A DNA stretch of 62,344 bases from contig CAZFAJ010000008.1 in NCBI GenBank assembly GCA_964517005.1, forward strand, positions 1-62,344, written 5' to 3'. Under the pieces are notes generated by a model. The model did no database searches, was not told where the DNA came from, and worked only from the letters and a program-made list of their open reading frames with translations. The stretch is from CAYVBJ01 sp964517005. GTDB taxonomy: Bacteria; Bacteroidota; Rhodothermia; Balneolales; Balneolaceae. Positions 43,124-53,208 of this stretch are shown one piece after another. Made by a program: the position numbers and the translations under genes. Positions within the stretch are counted from its first letter, which is position 1. The number at the start of each line of letters is the position of its first letter.

Positions 43124-44649
43124 ATTTTGGGAAGTAACCGGGTTGTGATTTTCTCATCGTAATGAGTGATATTGTTTCTGAGAAGGTAAATGAAATAAAT
43201 ATTGAGGAGTAATAGAATTAGAATATGGTAAACCTGAATTGATTCAATAACCGTAAAAGATAATCCGCCAACAAATAAGATAATTAAAAAGGCGAAAAAA
43301 GATACAGATGCCGGTACTACCGGGTTTGAGAGCGACATAATATTTACATCTCGTATTTTCTTATAGTTGGTAATCGAACTGCCGATTACATAATTCAATA
43401 CAATCATTGAAATCAAAAAGAGTCCAAGATATGCCTGAATAATTGAAACCAGGTTTATGTAGTAATATGGAATTAATATAAGTATAAATAAAATGGCGGG
43501 AACTGCAGTCAGAACTGCGGCATAAATTCTTTTTAAGAAAATATCACGACGCCTCACAGGAAACTGCATGGAAAGAAGAAACTCCCTGTTTTCGAACCCG
43601 AAACCATTCACGAGCATGATCAGCCAAAGCATAACCGGCAGCATTGATAACATCACCATTACTGCACTCTGAAGCGGGTTTTCATTAATGCTAAATGACA
43701 GCGTGTAAAATGTAACTACAACAATTGTAACCAGGAGCTGAGTTTTACTGTAACTGTGATTCCAGATTGTGTATACATATTTGCCGGGTTCGCTGCCATA
43801 CATTTTTTTGAATAGCGGAAACCTGCTTTTTTTTCCCTTTGCAGTAACATCAAATCCGGCAGGTGTTGACAATGCTTTCGAATACAATTGGTTTGATATC
43901 CTGTAAAGCATAAACAAGATTGTTGTGAACAGGATCAGTGTGAGGATAATCCACAGATTACTTTCAATCACTGCGAATTCGTTGAACCAGTTTCCGGGAG
44001 TGTATGCCATCCACTCAAGAGCCAATGGAACCAGCTGTTCCTTTGGCGGAAGCAGAGCTGATAATGACAGGTAGGGTGAGGCAAATAAAAATGCAAAAAT
44101 TAATCCGATCAGAGAAAAATTGAGCCATTTTAACTTATGCCCCGGGATGCTCTTAAAATTCCATTTTAACAGGAGAATCAGCTTATAGTTACACAAAACA
44201 AGAACAATTACTGCTAATGATTGCAGCCAGGTCTCCGTTTTAGGAATCAGGATGAGCAGCCATAAAAAATGGAATATTAAATTCACCGGATGCAAAAATG
44301 TCATCAAATTCAAATAGCCGGCAAGTTTCTTTTTGGTCATCGAAAAGGCGAGCAGTTTTCTGTTTTCGTGAAGCGGCAGGCGGTTTGATTTGGTGAAAAT
44401 AAACTGCACAATCCAAATCATATTCAAAAACAGGAGATGAGCCAGTTTTTGAATATCAGCCGTAAACCATGGATAGAGTTCCTGAATAGAATCCGGATTG
44501 ATATTTAATGCCAGTGCAACGGCAATACCTGCAAATTGTCCGAAGATCAACAGGAGAAACAGAGAATAAAACAGGATGGCAAATAGTTCTGCACCTGTTA
44601 CAGATCGCCACCATAATTTTGCATGTAAACTGATGAATGATTTTAGCAT
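43108..44649 (-). CDS. ABC-2-like permease, paralogue 1
   Basis: 513 residues with about 12 hydrophobic segments. It shares length and blocks with the next gene: RLPLHENRKLLAFSM / RLLNVDENRKLLAFGY, LHPVNLIF / YHPVNIIY, GFENREFLLSMQFPV / GYENRELLLHKQLPV, and an ending with LLPKIWNEL / ILPGLWNDF. It overlaps the ATPase gene. I do not recognise a named family beyond ABC-2-like exporters. Confidence 0.75.
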   Translation of the reverse strand: MLKSFISLHAKLWWRSVTGAELFAILFYSLFLLLIFGQFAGIAVALALNINPDSIQELYPWFTADIQKLAHLLFLNMIWIVQFIFTKSNRLPLHENRKLLAFSMTKKKLAGYLNLMTFLHPVNLIFHFLWLLILIPKTETWLQSLAVIVLVLCNYKLILLLKWNFKSIPGHKLKWLNFSLIGLIFAFLFASPYLSLSALLPPKEQLVPLALEWMAYTPGNWFNEFAVIESNLWIILTLILFTTILFMLYRISNQLYSKALSTPAGFDVTAKGKKSRFPLFKKMYGSEPGKYVYTIWNHSYSKTQLLVTIVVVTFYTLSFSINENPLQSAVMVMLSMLPVMLWLIMLVNGFGFENREFLLSMQFPVRRRDIFLKRIYAAVLTAVPAILFILILIPYYYINLVSIIQAYLGLFLISMIVLNYVIGSSITNYKKIRDVNIMSLSNPVVPASVSFFAFLIILFVGGLSFTVIESIQVYHILILLLLNIYFIYLLRNNITHYDEKITTRLLPKIWNEL

Positions 44650-44687
44650 GGTAACGAGATGTTAGCCTTTACAGAGGTAAGAAAAAA

Positions 44688-46238
44688 TTAAAAATCATTC
44701 CAGAGTCCGGGAAGAATCCGTTTTTGAAAGGTCCGGTATAATACGCTGAAGTTCAAAAAAAGATAGAGTCCGATCGCCAGGATTAAAAATCCCATTATCT
44801 GCAATCTGTATATATGGTACTCGTAAAGTGGAGTAAACAGTGTATAGCCCAATAAAAAAATTACAAATGAAAGTGTGAAAGTAACCTTTTGAGGTATCAC
44901 AGGGTGCTTGTAACTGAACGAGCCAAAGTTTGCTTTTTGATATTGATAAAAAGAGCTCCAGGCGAATACCAGGATAAAACTGATAAAGAAAAAAGTGTTC
45001 GAAATATAGATGTCAAATACACCGCCAAGTTGTGGCAGGTAGTAGATTTCAAAAATTGTAATCATATAAAACAGGATCAGTGGCACGATGATTACACCGA
45101 GGAAACGTTCCTTCAGTTGCTTTTCAAACGACACCGGAAGCTGTTTGTGAAGCAGAAGTTCCCTGTTCTCGTATCCAAACATATTAGCCATCCCCATCGC
45201 AAGCACAGCAACCGGAATAGCTGCAAACATAGTCAAAATAAGTACATTGGAAATGATGCCAAAATCAACGTAAAGCAGTATTGGAATATAGACAATCGGA
45301 ATGATTGCAATTGCCGCAAACTGAAGTCGATTATAGGGATGTTTTACCACATAGTAATAGTATTTACCTGCGTTGAAGCCCAGCCACCGTTTCAGAAAAA
45401 CCCATAGTACTCCGGTTTGCTGTTTGAGCAGTTCAGATTTTGGATTCTGTAAGCTTTCCAGTGTTTTATTATAGTTGTCTCTGAAAATGAGTAAAATCAA
45501 CAGAATCAGACATGCTGTTACAACAATTGAAAAAACTGTTCCGTATGCGAACGTTGCTGAGGTGTACAGCAGGCCGCCCGGAAGCCAGGAAAAGAAACCG
45601 ATAATTTCGGTTAGCTGTATGGCTAAACTCCCGATCATATTCTGTGCTTCGCTTGATATCATGGCTACCGCTTGAAAGGTACCCACAATTACAAAAATGA
45701 TACTGAATACAATTGTGCGAAACCGTCTCTCCAGTAATTTTAAAAACCGGGTTTTGATAGAGAAAATGATCGCGTAATTCAATAAAATCCCGCAAACCAC
45801 TACGGGTATATTCCAGAAGCTGTCAATTTGAATTGATAGAAATACCAGCCATGTACCATTATAGATTATGTTTACCGGATGATACAGGCTGACCAGGTTC
45901 AGGTGCCATGCCAGTTTTCCTGCGGGATAACCAAAGGCCAGCAGTTTTCGGTTCTCATCAACATTCAGCAGGCGGGTACTGGTGAAAGCGAAGTGAAGTA
46001 CCCAGAATATATTGGCAAAAACCACCATAATCAGCTGGTGGACTTCAGGCGTAAGCCAGGGCATCTCAACAGTATATTGAGTTGTTTTATCCAGGAAAAC
46101 TACAACCAGGGCAGTTCCCATCAGGTTAAAGAGCATGACTGCGAGAAAAAGCGAATAGCCGAAAACAAGAAATGCCTGCAGACGCGTCATACGCGACAAA
46201 AACAGTTTCCAGTTCAGGTATAACAGCTTGGCAATCAT
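44688..46238 (-). CDS. ABC-2-like permease, paralogue 2
   Basis: 516 residues, about 12 hydrophobic segments, clearly homologous to the gene 38 bp downstream (shared ENRKLLAF, HPVNIIY, YENRELLLHKQLPV blocks). Tandem duplication followed by divergence seems likely; with one ATPase the two would make a heterodimeric exporter. A first gene of the operon must start here or further up, since 111 bp of plain sequence (46239-46349) precede the remnant. Confidence 0.75.
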   Translation of the reverse strand: MIAKLLYLNWKLFLSRMTRLQAFLVFGYSLFLAVMLFNLMGTALVVVFLDKTTQYTVEMPWLTPEVHQLIMVVFANIFWVLHFAFTSTRLLNVDENRKLLAFGYPAGKLAWHLNLVSLYHPVNIIYNGTWLVFLSIQIDSFWNIPVVVCGILLNYAIIFSIKTRFLKLLERRFRTIVFSIIFVIVGTFQAVAMISSEAQNMIGSLAIQLTEIIGFFSWLPGGLLYTSATFAYGTVFSIVVTACLILLILLIFRDNYNKTLESLQNPKSELLKQQTGVLWVFLKRWLGFNAGKYYYYVVKHPYNRLQFAAIAIIPIVYIPILLYVDFGIISNVLILTMFAAIPVAVLAMGMANMFGYENRELLLHKQLPVSFEKQLKERFLGVIIVPLILFYMITIFEIYYLPQLGGVFDIYISNTFFFISFILVFAWSSFYQYQKANFGSFSYKHPVIPQKVTFTLSFVIFLLGYTLFTPLYEYHIYRLQIMGFLILAIGLYLFLNFSVLYRTFQKRILPGLWNDF

Positions 46239-46349
46239 TTTTGAGTTTTTTATAGAAAAGAGATTTCAGAATAGTAAAAGTGACAGCAAATCTGAATTAG
46301 TCTCTTTTAATTTATCAGCAACCCTGAGAAAGTGAAACAACCGGCATTT

Positions 46350-46563
46350 TCAGAATGTAAAACCTGTTACTATTGGAAAGATCATATTATTTTCATCACG
46401 GCCAAACCGGTCATTAAAAGTATTTCGCAATCCAAAGCCCGGCAACAAAATATGGTTTAGAGCAGGAGTTTTAGAAAAGTAAATTTTTGCAAGCACCGGT
46501 ACTTCAATATAATCGAGTTTAAACTTGAGTTCTGTTCTCTCCTGATCGGATTCGTTTAGTTTG
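46350..46563 (-). pseudogene. Remnant of an outer-membrane beta-barrel protein gene
   Basis: Between the uvrA stop and the permease gene the minus strand holds an open stretch of about 70 codons ending at TGA 46350-46352, without a start codon at its head. Its translation includes the words LDYIEVPVLAKIYF and LLPGFGLRNTF, the alternating pattern of PF13568-type outer-membrane barrels, and finishes in TGFTF. The frame runs into the end of uvrA, so the upstream part was removed. A full barrel of this type is around 200 residues. Interpretation is by eye; the family call is moderate. Confidence 0.55.
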
Positions 46564-49389
46564 TTATTTAAGAACTTTTTTCAAAAAGCGGCCGGTGTGA
46601 CTTCCATCGGCAACTGCAATCTCTTCGGGCGTGCCCGTTGCCACGATTTGTCCTCCCCCAAAACCGCCTTCCGGGCCAATATCAATAATCCAGTCGGCAC
46701 ATTTGATGATGTCCAGATTGTGTTCGATGATGATCACCGAGTGTCCCTGGTTTACCAGTTCATTAAATGATGTAAGCAGTTTGGAAATATCTTCGAAGTG
46801 CAGTCCGGTGGTTGGTTCATCAAAAAAGTAGAGTGTATGCCCGGAATTTTTTTTGGAAAGGAATTTTGCCAGTTTTACACGCTGAGCTTCACCGCCGGAG
46901 AGGGTTGTCGCACTTTGTCCGAGTTTCAGATAGCCGAGGCCCACGTCATCAAGCGGCTGCAGCTTGTTCACAATGGAAGGTTCATCTACAAAAAATTCCA
47001 GTGCTTCACTTACCGGCATATCAAGCACATCATGAATATTTTTTCCGCGATACGTAACCTGGAGAATCTCCTTTCGGAAACGGGTTCCGCCGCACTCTTC
47101 ACAGGTAAGCTCGATATCGGCCATGAACTGCATCTCAATTTTCTGCACTCCCTCACCCTGACAGCTTTCACATCTTCCGCCCGGAACATTAAATGAGAAG
47201 TGTCCGGGCGTATACCCCATTATTTTTGATTGCCGGGTATTAGAAAACAGTTCCCGAATGCCGTCATACGATTTTGTATAAGTAGCCGGATTAGACCGGG
47301 TTGAGCGGCCAATCGGGCTTTGGTCCACCATTTCAACCGATTCAATATAACTCAGTCCCGACAGTGATTTATGCCGGCCGATTTTATCTTTATAGGTGCC
47401 AAACTGATTTTGAAGTGCTCCGTAAAGTGTATCGTGTACAAGGGTAGATTTACCGGAACCTGATACACCCGTTACACAGACCAGTTTGTTCAGCGGAAAT
47501 TCCACATCAATAATTTTAAGATTATTTTCGGATGCACCTGAGACCGTTATTTTTTTACCGGATCCTGTTCTTCTTCTTTCAGGTATGGGAATTTCCATCT
47601 TTCCGCTCAGGTATTTACCGGTCAGTGTTTTTGATTGAACCAGTTCATTATAACTGCCGCTGAAAACCACTTCACCGCCATGAATTCCGGCAAATGGCCC
47701 GATATCGATAATGTTATCGGCAGAACGGATCATTTCGGGATCGTGCTCCACGATTAAAACTGTGTTCCCGATGTCGCGAAGTGATTTAAGAATATTTATG
47801 AGTCGGTCGTTATCCCGCGGGTGCAGTCCGATTGTGGGCTCATCCAAAACATACAGGCTGCCGATCAGTGAGCTTCCCAATGAATTTGCAAGGCTGATTC
47901 TCTGAGATTCACCCCCGCTGAGGGTATTCGTAAGTCTGTCGAGTGTGAGATAATCAAGTCCGACTTCATCCAGATACTTCAGGCGTTTTCTGATTTCGTA
48001 AAGAATTTGTCCTGCCACATCTTTTTCGAACTGAGTCAGTTCAAGTTTTTCAAAAAAAGAGCGGGCGTGACCAATACTCATTTCCGAAACTTCACCGATA
48101 TGCAGGCCGTTCACTTTTACATAGAGTGCATCTTTCCTGACCCTGTATCCTTCGCATTCGGGGCAGCGGCTGTATCCGCGGTATCTCGAATAGAGAACAC
48201 GCATGTGAACCTTATAAAACTGGCTTCTCACATCTTCAAAAAACCCGTCAATACCCACATATCCATCCTTTCCTTTCCAGATGATTTGTTTAAATTCTTT
48301 AGAAAGATCTTTGTAAGGTTTATCAATAGGCAGGTTATAACGGGCAGCTACTTTTACCAGGTCTCTCAAATATTTACTGAACTTGGGCGAATCAAATGCA
48401 GCGATGGCACCGTCGCGAAGTGTTCGGTCCGGATCAGGTATAACAAGATCCTCATCAATACCTGCTATTCTCCCAAAACCTTCGCAGGCATCACATGCAC
48501 CAAACGGGTTGTTAAACGAAAACATTTGAGGTGTGGGCTCCAGAAACTCAATGCCATCTTTTTCAAACCTTTCACTGAACGCCAACTCTTCACCTTCTCT
48601 GATTTTAATACTGCAGCGATCCGATCCTTCCCGGAATGCCGTTTCCAGAGAGTCCGCAATCCTGCTTCGTGTGGCATCATTTTTTTTTACGACCAGGCGG
48701 TCAACCAATACCCGGTAATTATCGGTTTTGAGCTTTGAAGGATCCGGATTTTCGTCTGTTATCTGAAGGATTGACTCATCCCCGATATGCAGTAACCTTG
48801 TAAATCCTTTTTCTATCAAAAGATTCAATTCATCTTTAAGAGTGCTTTTGGAGTGGTGAGGAAGAGAAAACAGAACATAAAACCGGGTTCCTTCGTCAAA
48901 TTTACTGAAAAGCTCCTGAATCACGGTTTTTGGTGTATCTTTTTGAACCTCATCACCGGAAACCGGAGAAATGGTTTTCCCAATTCTTGCAAAAAGCAGG
49001 CGCAGGTAGTCAAAGATTTCCGTTGTGGTTCCTACTGTAGATCTTGGATTTGTTGAGGTTGTTTTTTGCTGGATAGCCATGGCAGGTGAAATGCCCTGCA
49101 TAAAATCCACGTCAGGCTTATCCATTCGTTCGAGAAACTGACGAGCATAACTTGACAGGCTCTCCACATAACGTCGCTGACCTTCCGCATAAATCGTGTC
49201 AAAAGCGAGGCTTGATTTCCCGGATCCTGATACACCGGTAATAACGGTCATCCGGTTGCGGGGAATTTCAACATCAATGTTTTTAAGATTGTTTACGCGA
49301 GCGCCTTTTACTACAATTGGGCTGTTCTGAACGGTATTCCCGTTGGAGGTTTGGGTCGGCGCTTCGTGGGTGATCTCTTTTTCAGACAT
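46564..49389 (-). CDS. uvrA: Excinuclease ABC subunit A
   Basis: Damage-recognition ATPase of nucleotide excision repair, about 941 residues. Two ABC ATPase modules: Walker A GVSGSGKSSLAFDT near the start and GVSGSGKSTLVHDTL in the second half; signatures LSGGESQRISLA and LSGGEAQRVKLA; zinc-binding Cys pairs in CESCQGEG and LTCEECGGTRF. I prefer the ATG at 49389 (MSEKEITHE); a TTG at 49413 would add eight residues without a ribosome site. It lies downstream of the repeat region and directly ahead of the barrel remnant. Confidence 0.97.
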   Translation of the reverse strand: MSEKEITHEAPTQTSNGNTVQNSPIVVKGARVNNLKNIDVEIPRNRMTVITGVSGSGKSSLAFDTIYAEGQRRYVESLSSYARQFLERMDKPDVDFMQGISPAMAIQQKTTSTNPRSTVGTTTEIFDYLRLLFARIGKTISPVSGDEVQKDTPKTVIQELFSKFDEGTRFYVLFSLPHHSKSTLKDELNLLIEKGFTRLLHIGDESILQITDENPDPSKLKTDNYRVLVDRLVVKKNDATRSRIADSLETAFREGSDRCSIKIREGEELAFSERFEKDGIEFLEPTPQMFSFNNPFGACDACEGFGRIAGIDEDLVIPDPDRTLRDGAIAAFDSPKFSKYLRDLVKVAARYNLPIDKPYKDLSKEFKQIIWKGKDGYVGIDGFFEDVRSQFYKVHMRVLYSRYRGYSRCPECEGYRVRKDALYVKVNGLHIGEVSEMSIGHARSFFEKLELTQFEKDVAGQILYEIRKRLKYLDEVGLDYLTLDRLTNTLSGGESQRISLANSLGSSLIGSLYVLDEPTIGLHPRDNDRLINILKSLRDIGNTVLIVEHDPEMIRSADNIIDIGPFAGIHGGEVVFSGSYNELVQSKTLTGKYLSGKMEIPIPERRRTGSGKKITVSGASENNLKIIDVEFPLNKLVCVTGVSGSGKSTLVHDTLYGALQNQFGTYKDKIGRHKSLSGLSYIESVEMVDQSPIGRSTRSNPATYTKSYDGIRELFSNTRQSKIMGYTPGHFSFNVPGGRCESCQGEGVQKIEMQFMADIELTCEECGGTRFRKEILQVTYRGKNIHDVLDMPVSEALEFFVDEPSIVNKLQPLDDVGLGYLKLGQSATTLSGGEAQRVKLAKFLSKKNSGHTLYFFDEPTTGLHFEDISKLLTSFNELVNQGHSVIIIEHNLDIIKCADWIIDIGPEGGFGGGQIVATGTPEEIAVADGSHTGRFLKKVLK

Positions 49390-49470
49390 ATCATTTGTGC
49401 GTTGGCAAAACAATAAAGATACGAAGAATCACAACCAAAGTTGAAGGGCTGTCCGTTCAAAAAATCAGGT

Positions 49471-50014
49471 TTTTATTTTGAGGTGCACAAAATTAAAATG
49501 AGGTGCTGGAATAGTGGATGACCAACATCGTGCGTTGCGAATTTCATTTGGGAAATCCAGGCTGAAAGCCTGATGCATCGCAGCCCGGGGCAGAACGCCC
49601 CGGGAAAACAGGAAGCACAGAATTCATCAGGCTGTAGGCCTGATACAGGACGGACTTCGAACATAAAGAGGTATACAATTCTCACCACTACACTTTACTT
49701 CACTGTCCCTGTCAAGAAACCTGGCACACACTCCCTCACCTGAATCGATGTCGTCTGCTGCAGGCCTACAGCCTGCCCGTTTGGCGCCCAGCCAGATACC
49801 CCGACAACTGTGTCGGGGCTGTGATGCGTCAGGCCTTCAGCCTGTGGCGGTGTTGCCGACATAATCACCAACCATTCGGTTACCGTTTAAGCAATGGATA
49901 GCTGCGAAATACGCTGGGTATTCAAATCGTCAACCGGATTTAATCAAATAATTCCCGTCAATGCCTGCCCAAACGTAAACCGGATATCTATAGATTCAAC
50001 ACCTCAAAATAAAA
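49471..50014. repeat. Nested palindromic intergenic region between uvrA and ftsH
   Basis: The outer pair 49471-49485 / 50000-50014 is a perfect 15-bp inverted repeat (ttttattttgaggtg). Inside, 49558-49585 pairs with 49817-49844 (28 bp, three mismatches), and 49628-49642 pairs with 49761-49775 (15 bp, perfect). Local hairpins include cccgggg/ccccggg (49584-49604), caggct/agcctg and ccccgaca/tgtcgggg (49799-49817). Separately, atgaggtgctggaa occurs as a direct repeat at 49498-49511 and 50024-50037. No gene is visible in the whole 649-bp gap. It has a REP/BIME-like look; mobile origin is inference. Confidence 0.7.
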
Positions 50015-50038
50015 TTACGCTTTATGAGGTGCTGGAAA

Positions 50039-52015
50039 TCACTTCTTCTCTTCTTCTTTTTCATCCGGCTCAATTTCTTCCCCATCTAATAGCTTGGTAA
50101 CCACTTCACCGGCTATCTCCTCTTTCTCGATCAGCAGTTTTGCTATTTTGTCGAGAACGTCCCGGTTCTCCTCAAGTGCTTTTATTGCCCGTTCAAAAGC
50201 AGTATGCGATATCTTTTTCACTGATTCGTCAATTTCACGTGCGGTTGAATCACTGTACTCCCTGGGTTTGCTCATTTCACGTCCGATAAAAACCTCCTCA
50301 TGATTTCTGTCGAATGAAATATTTCCGAACTCCTCACTCATACCCCAGTCCATCACCATCTTCCTTGCCATTTTAGCTACTTGCTGAAGATCGTTCTGTG
50401 CGCCACTGGTTGCAGTGCTGAAGATAAGCTGTTCGGCTGCACGGCCTCCCATGATCACCGCAAGACGATCGAGCAGATACTCTTTATTATAGAGATATTT
50501 CTCTTTTTCAGGAAGCTGCTGGGTCATTCCCATGGCACGGCCTCTCGGAATAATTGTCACTTTATGAATGGGATCACTTTTAGGTAATGAAGCTGCAACC
50601 AGTGCATGACCTGCCTCGTGGTATGCAAGCATTTTTTTCTCTTCTTCGTCAATCTGCATTCCTTCACGCTCAAGGCCCATCATAACTTTGTCGCGTGCTT
50701 TTTCAATATCCTCCATTTTTATTTTTTTCCGCTTATCACGCCCGGCATACAGCGATGCTTCATTCAGTAAATTTTCAAGATCGGCTCCGCTGAATCCCGG
50801 GGTTCCCCGTGCAATTTTTTCGAAGTCGATATCATCATCAAACGGTTTGTTTTTTGCATGGATCTTCAAAATTTCTACCCTATGTTTTTGTGATGGCAGA
50901 TCAACTGTAATCTGCCTGTCAAAACGTCCCGGCCGAAGCAGGGCTTTATCCAGAATGTCGGGGCGGTTGGTCGCTGCCATAACCACTACATTTTCACTTG
51001 GCTCAAAACCATCCAGCTCCGAAAGCAGCTGGTTTAGTGTTTGCTCGCGCTCATCGTGTCCGCCGCCCAGGCCCGCTCCGCGTGTGCGTCCGATCGAATC
51101 GAGTTCATCAATAAAAATGATACTTGGAGATCGTTCTTTGGCATTTTTAAACATATCCCGCACTCTTTTCGCGCCTACACCAACGAACATCTCCATAAAA
51201 TCAGAACCTGTAATTGTGAAGAATGGCACCTCCGCTTCGCCGGCAACCGCCCGGGCTAAAAGGGTTTTACCAGTGCCGGGCGGCCCGACAAGCAACACGC
51301 CTTTCGGAAGTTTTGCACCCAGCTCATCAAACCGTTCCGGATTCCGCAGGAATTCAATAATTTCGCGCAGTTCGGTTTTAGCCCCTTCCATGCCGGCCAC
51401 ATCATCAAACGTGGTTTGTCCTTTTTCAGGATCCTGAAGCTTGGCCTGACTTTTTCCAATATTAAAGATTCCTTGTCCGCGGGATTGCATGCGCTGGAAA
51501 AACATGTAACCGATAAAAATAAAGAGTAGAAAGGGCAGTCCAAAAATCAAAAAATACCACCAGTAGTTCACTGATTCGGGTTCTGCAGAAACGGTAACAT
51601 TCTTTTCATTTAGCAAATTAAAAAGCTCATCATCACCAAAAGAAGGCATATAAGTTCTGAAACCTTCATACCGAACGGTATCGCCTTCTGCCTGCCGGAG
51701 AGGCTGCGAATTTTTTAATTTCCCCTGTATCTCTTCTCCCTGTACATGCACACGCTCCACATTATCCTGTCGCAGCTGCTCTCTGAACTTGCTGTATTCA
51801 ATTTCTGCAGCGGTGCCGAATAATCCGCCTCCGGAATCCTGAAGTATAAAATAGATTAGCCCGACAAGGATAAAAAGATAAATCCAAAAAATTGTCCTTG
51901 AGCCGGAGGGCGGGAAATTTTTTTTGCCCGGCTTTTGCCCGTTCGTTTTTTTTCTGTTTTTTTCAGAGCCGGAGCCGTTTTCTTGTCTGTTTTTTTGATT
52001 CTGTTTATTTGTCAA
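50039..52015 (-). CDS. ftsH: ATP-dependent zinc metalloprotease FtsH
   Basis: Membrane-anchored AAA protease that removes damaged membrane proteins and short-lived regulators. 658 residues. Two membrane helices (about 41-58 and 152-172), Walker A GPPGTGKT (244-251), Walker B IIFIDELDSIGR, second-region-of-homology arginines, zinc site HEAGH (466-470). The start is TTG at 52015 because no ATG lies between it and the first helix; an Asn/Lys-rich head precedes the helix. The C-terminus is a Glu/Lys-rich tail (EEIEPDEKEEEKK). Confidence 0.96.
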   Translation of the reverse strand: MTNKQNQKNRQENGSGSEKNRKKTNGQKPGKKNFPPSGSRTIFWIYLFILVGLIYFILQDSGGGLFGTAAEIEYSKFREQLRQDNVERVHVQGEEIQGKLKNSQPLRQAEGDTVRYEGFRTYMPSFGDDELFNLLNEKNVTVSAEPESVNYWWYFLIFGLPFLLFIFIGYMFFQRMQSRGQGIFNIGKSQAKLQDPEKGQTTFDDVAGMEGAKTELREIIEFLRNPERFDELGAKLPKGVLLVGPPGTGKTLLARAVAGEAEVPFFTITGSDFMEMFVGVGAKRVRDMFKNAKERSPSIIFIDELDSIGRTRGAGLGGGHDEREQTLNQLLSELDGFEPSENVVVMAATNRPDILDKALLRPGRFDRQITVDLPSQKHRVEILKIHAKNKPFDDDIDFEKIARGTPGFSGADLENLLNEASLYAGRDKRKKIKMEDIEKARDKVMMGLEREGMQIDEEEKKMLAYHEAGHALVAASLPKSDPIHKVTIIPRGRAMGMTQQLPEKEKYLYNKEYLLDRLAVIMGGRAAEQLIFSTATSGAQNDLQQVAKMARKMVMDWGMSEEFGNISFDRNHEEVFIGREMSKPREYSDSTAREIDESVKKISHTAFERAIKALEENRDVLDKIAKLLIEKEEIAGEVVTKLLDGEEIEPDEKEEEKK

Positions 52016-52244
52016 AGCTATACGGGTTACAGAATGTTAAGATGTACAAAATAGATTATTACCTGACGCCCGCATAAAATATATTAATGGTAAAACTGTA
52101 GTCTTCTGCTGAGTAGCGGATTTCAGGTACAGGTTAATTACTATATAATTGAATTTGCAAGATACGAATACAGTGGTTTAATGTCATTTCAACCTGATAA
52201 ACGAAAAGAGTAAGAATATAATTCTCAATTTACAATTTCCGGTT

Positions 52245-52979
52245 TTACAGTAATCCTTTATTCCGGAAGCTTACATATTCATCTCCTGCAATGATTACAT
52301 GATCATCTACTGTTATACCGAGCATTAAACCGGCATCACGGATGCGTTTGGTCAGCTTAATATCTGCCCTCGACTCACGGTTATTGCCTGACGGATGATT
52401 GTGAATTAAAATAATGGAATCCGCATCATTTAGGATGGCGTGATGGAATACATCTTTTGGGTCAACGATGGTAGCAGTGCTGCCGCCTGAACTGATTTTG
52501 CGAAAACCCGTGAGTATTTTGGCAGCGTTCAGAAAAGCAACAAGAAATACTTCTCTTGAAAGATCACGAAGACGTGGGGAAAAATAGGCGAAAATATCTT
52601 CAGGAGCAGATATTGTAATGCGATCGCCAAGGGACGCCATCTGGATTCTTCGTGATAGCTCAAATACAGATTCAAGTGTTATCGCTTTTACACGTGCTAT
52701 TCCGGGAATCACCCTGAGTTGCTGCCAGTTTTTCCTGGAAAGCTGACGTAACCCGTTAAAGTGTTCAAGCAGTGCCTGTGATGTCTCAATCACGTTCATC
52801 TCCTGGCTTCCTGTCCGAAGTAAAATTGCAATAAGCTCTGCGTTGGAGAGGCTTTCAGCCCCGTACCTCATCAGTTTTTCGCGCGGTTGATCATCCGGCT
52901 GCATCTCTTTAACCGAGCGTCCTGAATATTTATAGTTCTGCCATTTATCTTCCGGGTTTTCAAATTCGTTCTGTTCCAT
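52245..52979 (-). CDS. radC: DNA repair protein RadC (JAMM/MPN family)
   Basis: 244 residues from ATG 52979; a TTG at 53018 in frame is less likely. N-terminal helix-hairpin-helix part (to about 100) and C-terminal JAB1/MPN domain with zinc motif HNHPSG (193-198) and Asp206 (SRADI). The RadC name is historical; its exact reaction is not settled. It is the single gene between ftsH and the divergent Fer4/CDGSH gene. Confidence 0.93.
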   Translation of the reverse strand: MEQNEFENPEDKWQNYKYSGRSVKEMQPDDQPREKLMRYGAESLSNAELIAILLRTGSQEMNVIETSQALLEHFNGLRQLSRKNWQQLRVIPGIARVKAITLESVFELSRRIQMASLGDRITISAPEDIFAYFSPRLRDLSREVFLVAFLNAAKILTGFRKISSGGSTATIVDPKDVFHHAILNDADSIILIHNHPSGNNRESRADIKLTKRIRDAGLMLGITVDDHVIIAGDEYVSFRNKGLL

Positions 52980-53208
52980 TTTTTTATTGATTTGATGAAT
53001 GTTTCGTCTCTTTATCAAAAATTTGATAACCGGGAATAAGCACTATTCAATCTGATGAACCCGGTTTACCAGGGAGAAAATTTTCAATTTATTGTAAGAA
53101 CAAAAAGAAGCCAACTCCTTACACTTTCGGATAAAAGTATTTTTTAAAAAGGAAAAAAATCCGTTTCATATAAGGAGATAATAAATTTGCCAAAAAAAGA
53201 AACAGATT

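Noticed and set aside
49498..50037. Calling the 14-bp direct repeat a target-site duplication of a transposon
   Set aside because: The outer inverted repeat and the direct repeats do not nest symmetrically, and no transposase or typical insertion-sequence ends are present.
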